Source of the DNA: F22 sp963668535
GTDB taxonomy: Bacteria; Bacteroidota; Bacteroidia; Bacteroidales; Bacteroidaceae
Direction of reading: 5' to 3'
NCBI GenBank assembly: GCA_963668535.1
Contig: OY764867.1
Span: forward strand, 1,240,001 to 1,304,000
DNA length: 64,000 nucleotides
Below the pieces are notes generated by a model. The model ran no database searches. It was not told the DNA's origin and saw nothing but the letters and a program-made list of their open reading frames with translations. The position numbers and the translations under genes are program-made. Every line of letters starts with the position of its first letter. Positions within the stretch are counted from its first letter, which is position 1. Of this stretch, positions 9,101 to 14,990 are shown in pieces.

Positions 9101-9373
9101 GATGTCAAAATCACCGTAACGATCACTGACAAATGCTAACATCTTGCTATCATGCGACCAAACAGGATGTGCCTCATAACTAGGTTGAGTTGTTAGCTGT
9201 ACAGCATCTCCACCTGATGTTGATACTTTATAGATGTCTCCTTTATATTCAAAAGCAATGTACTGTCCATCTGGAGACACAGTAACATCCCGCATAAAAA
9301 GTGGTGGTGCCACATTGGCTGACATGCTAGCTGTACTAATAAAGACAGCTAGGCCTAAGAACCATTTTCTCAT
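6104..9373 (-). CDS. Tricorn-like S41 protease with beta-propeller and PDZ domains
   Basis: A 1089-residue exported protein. Residues 1-19 are a signal peptide (MRKWFLGLAVFISTASMSA). The N-terminal half holds WD40-like PD40 repeats (SPDGQYIAFEY, WSHDSKMLAFVSDRYGDFD, SPDGRTLAYATERNGNWE, SPDGKELAFIQNRKQ) expected to build two propellers. A highly charged Lys/Asp linker follows (about residues 570-605), then a PDZ domain (about 755-840) and a C-terminal S41 peptidase domain in which ANYSNAHGTPW carries the likely nucleophile Ser992. Archaeal tricorn degrades oligopeptides; Bacteroidetes homologues are periplasmic. The U32 gene lies 26 bp upstream on the same strand, so they are probably co-transcribed. 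Confidence 0.9.
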   Translation of the reverse strand: MRKWFLGLAVFISTASMSANVAPPLFMRDVTVSPDGQYIAFEYKGDIYKVSTSGGDAVQLTTQPSYEAHPVWSHDSKMLAFVSDRYGDFDIFTMSAEGGSAHRVTKNSAKEIPETFSLDDKSIYYSAHLQDPASSIQFPSSRLTELYKIPISGGISKQIMATPAERLSLAKDGKCFLYMDDKGTENYWRKHHTSSVTRDIWMYDLVNQKSHVLRAWKGEDRDPRFSPDNKTVYYLTEEFGSFNVASFPLDTPSNIQQITHFKKHPVRFLSIASTGLLCYTFDGSIYTQKSSVASPKKLSLRILRDEEPEIERLSITRGAEDAEVSSDGKMVALIKRGEVFVTAVDYSTTKQISHTPQAEKGLSFSPDGRTLAYATERNGNWELVLATMPRKEDPDFSHATIVNEEILLPSKTVERTSPQFSPDGKELAFIQNRKQLMVYNLKTKKVRQITDGHYRADTSGRVSYSWSPDGQWFAITYVGNQHDPYSDIGLVSSKGGEDIHNLTNCAYFDSSAHWVMDGQAILFSSNRYGMRNHASWGSEEDALLLFLNQEAYDEYRLSKEDFDLLKQLKAQQKKDKEKAEKKDKKKDSKKKEDKKDDKKVTKIDWANMDNRLVRLTPHSSDLISTAIDKKGENLYFISRFQNKYDLWTTNLREHSTSLLKKLGASWAQLDWDKSGKNLFIFGPSISKMTIATKSIKPIHYAGTMELDLSAERAYELEHIYLQEKKRFYDVHMHGVHWDDMVNDYRKFLPNINNNYDFAAMLSELLGELNVSHTGSGYFAPNNGDSTADLGLYFDWNYTAQGLRVSEVLAGGPFDRATSLVKPGVIVESIDGVSLKKGQDYYPLLNHKVGKRVLVGFYNPQVSTGQKAHWQEVVRPLSKRNVAHLEYKRWVKREAAMVDKLSNGRLGYVHIEGMDDESFRRMYADVLGKFNQCEGIVVDTRFNGGGRLHEDVEVFFTGKKYLTQVIRGQEACAMPSRRWNKPSIMLVCEANYSNAHGTPWVYQHMGIGKVVGMPVPGTMTSVNWETLQDKSMYFGIPVIGYRQADGTYLENHQLEPDIKVANSPDVVVQGKDEQLEAAVKALLADIDAKK

Positions 9374-9399
9374 ACATATATAGGTTTAAAAAGTTAGTC

Positions 9400-10668
9400 T
9401 TACTTCAGTTCTCGTTTTTGTTTTACTTGGACTAGTTTATACAACTTATCACTTGGACGAATCTTCTCTAATTTCATTGAGAAACGTTCTCCTTTATGTA
9501 CTGTATTTACTGGTTTCAAGTCTACACGTGCTTCTTCAACAGTAGCAAAAACAGCTCCTGTTGTTGGTCCAGTGACGAGAATCTTATCTCCAACTTCTAG
9601 TTTACCTGCTTCTACAAGAAACTCAGCAACCCCTAGCTTAGAAAAATATTTCACACCTTTACCAACATATACTTTCTTCTCTGTAGCTTCAGAACCGTAG
9701 TTGTGGCTCCATTCACCTAAACGTTGTCCAAGATAATATCCATCCCAAAAACCACGATTAAACACAGTTTTCAATGATGCATCCCACTGATCAATACGTT
9801 CTTGAGTAAAATGACCTGCTAATTTAGCTTGAATAGCTTCACGATAAGCAGTAACGACCTTGCTCACATATTCTGGACCACGCGCACGTCCTTCAATCTT
9901 GAAAACTCGCACACCTGCATCCATCATCTTATTCAAGAAATGAATGGTTTTCAAATCTTTTGGAGACATGATGTATTGGTTGTCCACTTCAAGTTCTACA
10001 CCCGAACTTGCATCTTCGACTTTATATCCACGACGGCAGATTTGCATACAAGCTCCACGATTGGCACTTGCATTCATCTCATGAAGAGACAAATAACACT
10101 TACCCGATACAGCCATACAAAGAGCACCATGACAAAACATCTCGATACGAATTTTTTCACCTCGAGGGCCACAGATATTTTCTTCCTGAATCGCTTGATA
10201 AATCGTATGAACTTGTTCTAGATTCAATTCACGAGCTAATACTACGACATCCGCAAATTGAGCATAAAAGCGAAGGGACTCTACATTAGTAATATTCAAC
10301 TGCGTAGATAGATGCACTTCTTGACCTATACTTTTCGCATACATCATAACAGCCACATCAGCTGCTATCACAGCTGAAATACCAGCTTCATGAGCTGCAT
10401 CAATAATCTCACGCATCAACATCAAATCTTCATCATAGATAATTGTATTGACGGTAAGGTATGTCTTTACTCCAGCCTCATCGCATGTTGCAGCAATCTG
10501 ACGTAGATCGTCGACTGTAAAACTATTTGCAGAACGGGCACGCATATTTAAGCTACTAATACCAAAATATACCGAGTTTGCCCCCGCATGTATAGCGGCT
10601 GCCAATGATTCATATGACCCAACTGGGGCCATAATCTCATACTGTTGGATTTCTTCATTCATATTCAT
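9400..10668 (-). CDS. U32 family peptidase, YegQ/TrhP-like tRNA hydroxylation protein
   Basis: A 422-residue U32 protein. The family signature region is clear: FCHGALCMAVSGKCYLS, then ANRGACMQICRRGY, then FKIEGRARGPEYVS. The four Cys fit an iron-sulfur cluster. YegQ/TrhP of this group works in prephenate-dependent hydroxylation of tRNA uridine-34 in E. coli; that function here is by homology. A TACTTTTG -7 match at 10681-10674 on this strand would place transcription start at about the first ATG (10668). An in-frame ATG at 10662 gives MNEEIQQYEIMAPVG and is an equally good start. Divergent from dusB, which is also a tRNA-modification gene. Confidence 0.85.
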   Translation of the reverse strand: MNMNEEIQQYEIMAPVGSYESLAAAIHAGANSVYFGISSLNMRARSANSFTVDDLRQIAATCDEAGVKTYLTVNTIIYDEDLMLMREIIDAAHEAGISAVIAADVAVMMYAKSIGQEVHLSTQLNITNVESLRFYAQFADVVVLARELNLEQVHTIYQAIQEENICGPRGEKIRIEMFCHGALCMAVSGKCYLSLHEMNASANRGACMQICRRGYKVEDASSGVELEVDNQYIMSPKDLKTIHFLNKMMDAGVRVFKIEGRARGPEYVSKVVTAYREAIQAKLAGHFTQERIDQWDASLKTVFNRGFWDGYYLGQRLGEWSHNYGSEATEKKVYVGKGVKYFSKLGVAEFLVEAGKLEVGDKILVTGPTTGAVFATVEEARVDLKPVNTVHKGERFSMKLEKIRPSDKLYKLVQVKQKRELK

Positions 10669-10673
10669 CTGTG

Positions 10674-10702
10674 CAAAAGTACAGAATTTTTCCGTATCTT
10701 TG
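10674..10702. promoter_or_regulatory. Overlapping divergent promoters of the U32 and dusB genes
   Basis: The plus strand carries TATCTTTG at 10695-10702, 23 bp before the dusB ATG at 10725. The minus strand carries TACTTTTG at 10681-10674, immediately before the U32 start. Both match the Bacteroidetes -7 consensus TAnnTTTG and are only 13 bp apart, so polymerase footprints at the two must exclude each other. Confidence 0.6.
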
Positions 10703-10724
10703 CCTCCAAAAGGAATTTAAAAAT

Positions 10725-11750
10725 ATGAAGATAGCCCACATTGACTTGGGTGAGCAACCACTCTTGCTTGCCCCTATGGAAGATGTAACAGATCCAGCAT
10801 TTCGATTGATGTGCAAACAGTTTGGTGCCGATATGGTGTACACCGAATTTGTGTCAAGTGAAGCTTTGGTACGCAACGTAAATCGTACCATACAAAAACT
10901 AACCATTGCCGAAGCAGAACGCCCCGTAGCTATACAGATCTATGGACGTGAAGTTGAGCCTATGGTTGAAGCTGCCAAGATGGTTGCTGACGCTCAACCT
11001 GACGTTATCGATCTCAACTTTGGATGTCCTGTTAAGAAAGTAGCAGGGAAGGGTGCAGGAGCTGGTATGCTCCAAAATCCAGAGAAGTTATTGGACATCA
11101 CAAAACAAGTTGTGAATGCAGTTGATATTCCTGTAACTGTGAAAACTCGGTTGGGATGGAATGAAGAGACTAAAATTATCACTACTCTTGCGGAGCAAGT
11201 ACAAGATTGTGGAGCTGCCGCACTAGCTATCCACGGACGTACACGTAGTCAAATGTACACAGGCAAATCTGATTGGACTTTGATTGGTGAGGTAAAAAAC
11301 AATCCACGTATACATATCCCTATTATTGGCAATGGAGACATTTGCAGTGCAATGCAAGCAAAAGATGCTTTTGACAAATATGGGGTAGATGCTATTATGA
11401 TAGGACGCGCTACTTTTGGTCGTCCATGGATATTCGAAGAAATTAAACAGTATCTGCATACTGGGAAACTACCAGAAGCACGTCCTTTTCATTTTTATTT
11501 GGATATCTTACGTCAACAAGTCAACAATGCCATTGATATGATTGATGATGAACGTCGAGGCATTGTACATACTCGAAGACATTTAGCTGCAACTCCTTTG
11601 TTTAAGGGAATCAACAACTTCCGACAAATAAGAATTGCTATGCTACGAGCAGAAACAAAAGAGGAATTATTCACAATATTAGATGATATAAACCAGCAAT
11701 ACGGCGAAATGATTATGGATCGTATAGCCATCCCTTTTGGAGAAGAATAA
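10725..11750 (+). CDS. dusB: tRNA-dihydrouridine synthase DusB
   Basis: A 341-residue flavoenzyme that reduces uridines in the D-loop of tRNA using FMN and NADPH. Seen are LLAPMEDVTDPAFRLMCKQF at the start of the TIM barrel, NFGCPVKKVAGKGAG with the catalytic Cys, VKTRLGW, AIHGRTRSQMYTG and IGNGDICS plus GVDAIMIGRATFGRPWIF, which bind FMN phosphate. The frame is open from 10671, but the -7 element lies at 10695-10702, so ATG 10725 (MKIAHIDLG) is the start. A small membrane-protein gene follows after 18 bp, probably in the same operon. Confidence 0.92.
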   Translation: MKIAHIDLGEQPLLLAPMEDVTDPAFRLMCKQFGADMVYTEFVSSEALVRNVNRTIQKLTIAEAERPVAIQIYGREVEPMVEAAKMVADAQPDVIDLNFGCPVKKVAGKGAGAGMLQNPEKLLDITKQVVNAVDIPVTVKTRLGWNEETKIITTLAEQVQDCGAAALAIHGRTRSQMYTGKSDWTLIGEVKNNPRIHIPIIGNGDICSAMQAKDAFDKYGVDAIMIGRATFGRPWIFEEIKQYLHTGKLPEARPFHFYLDILRQQVNNAIDMIDDERRGIVHTRRHLAATPLFKGINNFRQIRIAMLRAETKEELFTILDDINQQYGEMIMDRIAIPFGEE

Positions 11751-11768
11751 CCACACAATTATGATACT

Positions 11769-12188
11769 ATGTCACACACCAAACATCTGAATACCAACAA
11801 ACAGTTTATGCGGGGCAATTTTGTACTTGCATTCTTAGTTATTGCCACTGTAGTCATATTCATTTATATGAGTATGCAATTAAAAATGAAGCAAAATGCT
11901 CATCCTAAGTACACCGCACAGTATAGCATCATACTGGATAAATCACTTCAAGGAGATAGCATACAAATTTTATTGTCCAACTCGCAAGCAATGCAAGACA
12001 GTGTACTTGTAGCACGGGGCATTGTTCAAGTAGGAGATACAATAGGTTTTCAAAAATTTGAGAGTAATCCTTCTTTACAAGTTATTGAATATCCATCAGA
12101 AAACTTTACTCCGTTTGACCTTGGAGATAATGGAGGAATTTTTCGTCTAGTACGTACCGAAGTTGGATTAGAACTGGAAGCTGAATAA
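11769..12188 (+). CDS. Hypothetical single-pass membrane protein
   Basis: 139 residues with one transmembrane helix at about 17-36 (FVLAFLVIATVVIFIYMSMQ), a short basic cytoplasmic N-terminus and an extracytoplasmic C-terminal domain of about 100 residues, predicted beta-rich with repeated hydrophobic-polar alternation. I do not recognise a named domain. It begins 18 bp after dusB and ends before a bidirectional terminator, so it is likely the second gene of the dusB operon. Codon use resembles its neighbours. Confidence 0.7.
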   Translation: MSHTKHLNTNKQFMRGNFVLAFLVIATVVIFIYMSMQLKMKQNAHPKYTAQYSIILDKSLQGDSIQILLSNSQAMQDSVLVARGIVQVGDTIGFQKFESNPSLQVIEYPSENFTPFDLGDNGGIFRLVRTEVGLELEAE

Positions 12189-12210
12189 TACACTGAAATA
12201 TTTCAGTAGC

Positions 12211-12254
12211 AAAAGGCACTATATACTTTACACCATGGTATATAGTGCCTTTTT
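12211..12254. terminator. Bidirectional terminator between the dusB operon and the MATE gene
   Basis: A 16-bp stem: AAAAGGCACTATATAC at 12211-12226 pairs with GTATATAGTGCCTTTT at 12238-12253, with A/T runs on both outer sides. The MATE stop codon (12228-12230) and last codons lie in the loop and right arm. Confidence 0.85.
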
Positions 12255-13526
12255 GCCCATAATAGTTTGGGCTAAGCTACGCCCTGCCATATAAGCAACC
12301 ATACTAAACCACAAAGCATGGTTTCCCCAATGTGGTTCTAAACAAAAATAGGGCACAAAAAAGCAAAAAGCCGCAGCAAATATCATGGTGTTACGCATTA
12401 ATTTTGAAGCGGTAGCACCAATATAGATACCATCCCAGATGTAACTGGCAAAACTAACTATCGGGAAAGCTATGGCCCAAGGTAAATAAGTATGTGCAGT
12501 ATCAATAACATCCTTTTGATTGGTAAACACAAACAACACAGTATTGCCTCCTACACCATATAAAAGAGTAAATAACAAGGCGCATATCCCCCCCCATAAA
12601 AACAATTTTCTAGCTGCTTCAGACAATTTCGCTTTACTTCGTTCACCAGAAAATCGGCCAATTATAGCTTCCGCAGCATAAGCGAAGCCATCTAAGAAGT
12701 AAGAAATAACCATTAAATACTGCAAAAGGGCAGTATTTGCTGCTAAAGTTAGATCTCCAAACGACGCACTTGCCGATGTAAAGAAAGTGAACACAGCAAT
12801 AAGACACAACGTACGAATAAAGATATCTCCACTTACAGTCACAAAGCGAGAAAGTGCCAAACGATCTCGTAGTTTCTTCCAATCAAACAAATGTATATAG
12901 TCTGTGTACTTCCACACAAATAAAACTAAAGCCACAAGAAGTCCTGAGTATTGTGCAATGACAGATCCCAAAGCAACTCCACGTTCTTGAAGATGGACAA
13001 CACGCACAAAAAATACACTCGCTAATATATTAACGATGTTGATTAAAATAGATATAATCATAGGGAAACGTGCATTTTGCATACCTAAGAACCAACCATT
13101 GATAACCATAAGCATAATGGCAGCTGGTGCAGCCCAAATACGTACGTAAAAATAACTTTGAGCCAGCACTTTCACTTCATAAGACCCAGAAAGGGCCCAA
13201 AAGCTAAGCTTGGCAATAGGCAATTGAAGAAAAAGGAGCAAACAACCAGCCAACATTGCCAATAGTATTCCTCGCAAAAAAACCATCGCACTTCCTTGCC
13301 GATCGTTTTCACCAAAATGCTGAGCCGCAAGACCGCTGACACTCATGCGTAAAAAACTAAATCCCCAATACACCAAATTGAATATAACACCACCTAGTGC
13401 AACAGCTCCCATAAACTGCGCTTTATGCAAGTAACCCATTAAGTGTAAATCAACAACAGTCAACAAAGGGACTGTCAAATTGGAGATTATATTTGGGATC
13501 GCTAAACGAAGTATTTTTTTATGCAT
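12228..13526 (-). CDS. MATE family efflux transporter (DinF-like)
   Basis: A 432-residue integral membrane protein with about 12 hydrophobic segments. The N-terminus (IPNIISNLTVPLLTVVDLHLMGYL) and the LAAQHFGENDRQGS loop fit the DinF branch of the MATE family, which exports cationic or toxic organic compounds in exchange for Na+ or H+. The substrate cannot be predicted. A TATGTTTG -7 match lies at 13556-13549 on the minus strand, 22 bp from the ATG. It diverges from the cobalamin riboswitch transcript. Confidence 0.9.
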   Translation of the reverse strand: MHKKILRLAIPNIISNLTVPLLTVVDLHLMGYLHKAQFMGAVALGGVIFNLVYWGFSFLRMSVSGLAAQHFGENDRQGSAMVFLRGILLAMLAGCLLLFLQLPIAKLSFWALSGSYEVKVLAQSYFYVRIWAAPAAIMLMVINGWFLGMQNARFPMIISILINIVNILASVFFVRVVHLQERGVALGSVIAQYSGLLVALVLFVWKYTDYIHLFDWKKLRDRLALSRFVTVSGDIFIRTLCLIAVFTFFTSASASFGDLTLAANTALLQYLMVISYFLDGFAYAAEAIIGRFSGERSKAKLSEAARKLFLWGGICALLFTLLYGVGGNTVLFVFTNQKDVIDTAHTYLPWAIAFPIVSFASYIWDGIYIGATASKLMRNTMIFAAAFCFFVPYFCLEPHWGNHALWFSMVAYMAGRSLAQTIMGKKALYTMV

Positions 13527-13548
13527 AATTTTATCCTTTTTCTAGCTA

Positions 13549-13556
13549 CAAACATA
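13549..13556 (-). promoter_or_regulatory. -7 element of the MATE gene
   Basis: TATGTTTG on the minus strand matches TAnnTTTG, 22 bp upstream of the start codon. No well-spaced -33 TTG was found. Confidence 0.5.
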
Positions 13557-13610
13557 CGCTTTTTTTAGCAATGACTCTATATCTTTTAAAGACAAAAAAG
13601 GGGGAAAAAG

Positions 13611-13640
13611 TTGCCACCTAATTTAAAAGCATTATCTTTG
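13611..13640 (+). promoter_or_regulatory. Promoter of the cobalamin riboswitch transcript
   Basis: TTG at 13611-13613 and TATCTTTG at 13633-13640 are separated by 19 bp, a full match to the Bacteroidetes -33/-7 consensus. Transcription would begin at about 13645, exactly at the 5' strand of the aptamer's P1 stem. Confidence 0.75.
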
Positions 13641-13644
13641 CAAC

Positions 13645-13812
13645 AGTTTGGTGTTGAAGCCTTCTTCTCAGAAGATTCAATGAAAAGGGAATCAGGTGAA
13701 AATCCTGAACAGACCAGCTGCTGTATGCTCCCATTTTGCCTGAACAATTCTTAGTCCACTGCTTTTGCGGGAAGGACGTTCAGACGGAGTAAGTCAGAAG
13801 ACCTGCCAAACT
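13645..13812 (+). ncRNA. Cobalamin (B12) riboswitch
   Basis: P1 is closed by AGTTTGG (13645-13651) and CCAAACT (13806-13812). The conserved core is present: GGGAATCAGGTGAAAATCC from 13688, then AGACCAGCTGCTGTATGC from 13711, and the B12 box AGTCAGAAGACCTGCC at 13792-13807. This class binds adenosyl- or other cobalamins and usually represses B12 uptake or synthesis genes. No such gene follows here: the next 240 nt have no credible ORF and end at a terminator (14011-14056). Confidence 0.93.
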
Positions 13813-14010
13813 TGTTTAGTTGTATATAATCTCTGGGATAGGATTTTATACGCCATTATTTTATCCAATGTTTCTGTATAATAGACGTATTAGATGCTGT
13901 GAAGTATCGTCTTAGGAGAACGTGTATCCGACAGCCAGTGGATAACGTACTCCGCACTGTTCCTATTTTTAGTTTGCGTGGTATACACCTGGGAAATGTA
14001 TGCTGCAATG
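13813..14010 (+). ncRNA. Possible riboswitch-controlled noncoding RNA or gene remnant
   Basis: This is the stretch between the cobalamin aptamer and the terminator. The only ATG-initiated frame fully contained here is 15 codons (13868-13915). It contains a structured element: GGAG, ACGT and ATCC (13915-13929) pair with GGAT, ACGT and CTCC (13940-13953) around a 10-nt loop, giving 12 pairs with two small internal loops. A frame open from about 13842 to 14035 has no ATG start and no recognisable motif. It may be a small RNA, an antisense regulator or the decayed 5' part of a deleted B12-transport gene. Confidence 0.4.
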
Positions 14011-14056
14011 AAAAAGTGGCCACCTTCAAACGATAGGAAGTGTGCGCCACTTTTTT
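14011..14056 (+). terminator. Terminator of the cobalamin riboswitch transcript
   Basis: AAAAAGTGGC (14011-14020) pairs with GCCACTTTTT (14046-14055). The stem is extended inward by CAC/GTG and CTTC/GAAG segments with small bulges, and six T residues form the 3' side and tail. It ends before the promoter of the next gene, so the upstream transcript is separated from the MBL gene. Confidence 0.8.
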
Positions 14057-14064
14057 GGTATAAT

Positions 14065-14096
14065 TTTGGTCATATGCTAAATTGGGCGTATCTTTG
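14065..14096 (+). promoter_or_regulatory. Promoter of the MBL-fold hydrolase gene
   Basis: TTTG at 14065-14068 and TATCTTTG at 14089-14096 with a 20-bp spacer match the Bacteroidetes consensus. The position forces the start codon to 14136 rather than the upstream in-frame ATG at 14082, which lies inside the promoter. Confidence 0.75.
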
Positions 14097-14135
14097 TATA
14101 GCTCAACTATTCACCTCAATGAACATTCCATTATA

Positions 14136-14990
14136 ATGAAAAATAAAAACACCTTTTCAGCACAATTATTGGTAGACAACAGAGAAAATCCTTCCAACTC
14201 AACACTTCAGACAGAGCATGGATTAAGTCTCTTTTTCCAATGGCATGATCAACGTCTCCTTTTTGATGTTGGGTTATCTACACGTTTTGCAAAAAATGCG
14301 GAGACACTGAATATAGACATTGATTCAATTTCCGATTTATTTTTATCACATGGACATAAAGATCACACTGGTGGATTAGAGTGTTTCCTTAGCAACAATA
14401 CACATGCATCTATATGGGCATCAAAAAATATTACGACATATAAATACTTTTCGATGCGGCACGAGCAACCTAAAGATATTAGTTTCAAAGTAAATCTTTT
14501 GGCCAATAATGGACGTTATCATCCAGTACACCAAAGCATGTGGTTGACAGAAGATATGGCTATAATTACTAATATCCCACGTCAATATCATAGTCCACAG
14601 GCCAATAATAAACTAGAAGTCAGCAATTTAGATGGCAGCAATCAACGTCTCGATAATTTTGATCATGAAATTGTGCTTGCGCTTAAAGATACAGATGGAT
14701 TGATCATCTTGTCCCCATGCTCTCATTCTGGCCTTTTGAACATTATGGATGCTTGTACATCCTTCACTGGTGAAAAGCGTGTAAAAGCATTTATTGGAGG
14801 ATTGCACCTATTAGACAGTTTCGTAACAATAGAGGAAATAAATGAAATCGTAGAAGTCTGTCAAGAGAAATACCCACAGATAAAACTATATACTGGACAT
14901 TGCACTGGTGAAGAAGCTGGAGTACTTCTAAAAAAAGCAATGCCTGGACAGGTGCAGTTTTTCTTTACTGGGATGTATTTGGAGTTCTAA
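14136..14990 (+). CDS. MBL-fold metallo-hydrolase (COG1237 type)
   Basis: A 284-residue metallo-beta-lactamase-fold protein. LFLSHGHKDHTGGL carries the HxHxDH metal motif; LSPCSHSG and FIGGLHLL supply the further His ligands typical of COG1237, a group annotated as dihydropterin-ribofuranosylaminobenzene-phosphate-synthase-like hydrolases. No signal peptide, so cytoplasmic. The start at 14136 is chosen from the promoter. Its last 26 bp overlap the end of the convergent S46 peptidase gene. The nearby cobalamin riboswitch is separated from it by a terminator, so B12 control is unlikely without read-through. The substrate is unknown. Confidence 0.85.
   Translation: MKNKNTFSAQLLVDNRENPSNSTLQTEHGLSLFFQWHDQRLLFDVGLSTRFAKNAETLNIDIDSISDLFLSHGHKDHTGGLECFLSNNTHASIWASKNITTYKYFSMRHEQPKDISFKVNLLANNGRYHPVHQSMWLTEDMAIITNIPRQYHSPQANNKLEVSNLDGSNQRLDNFDHEIVLALKDTDGLIILSPCSHSGLLNIMDACTSFTGEKRVKAFIGGLHLLDSFVTIEEINEIVEVCQEKYPQIKLYTGHCTGEEAGVLLKKAMPGQVQFFFTGMYLEF

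Noticed and set aside
13856..14050. 64-codon minus-strand ORF opposite the cobalamin riboswitch transcript
   Set aside because: It runs across the terminator hairpin, starts without a promoter match and has no protein-like pattern. It is open by chance, although antisense coding cannot be fully excluded.
13996..14136. 46-codon plus-strand ORF reaching the MBL start codon
   Set aside because: It crosses the intrinsic terminator and the MBL promoter, so it could not be translated from either transcript.
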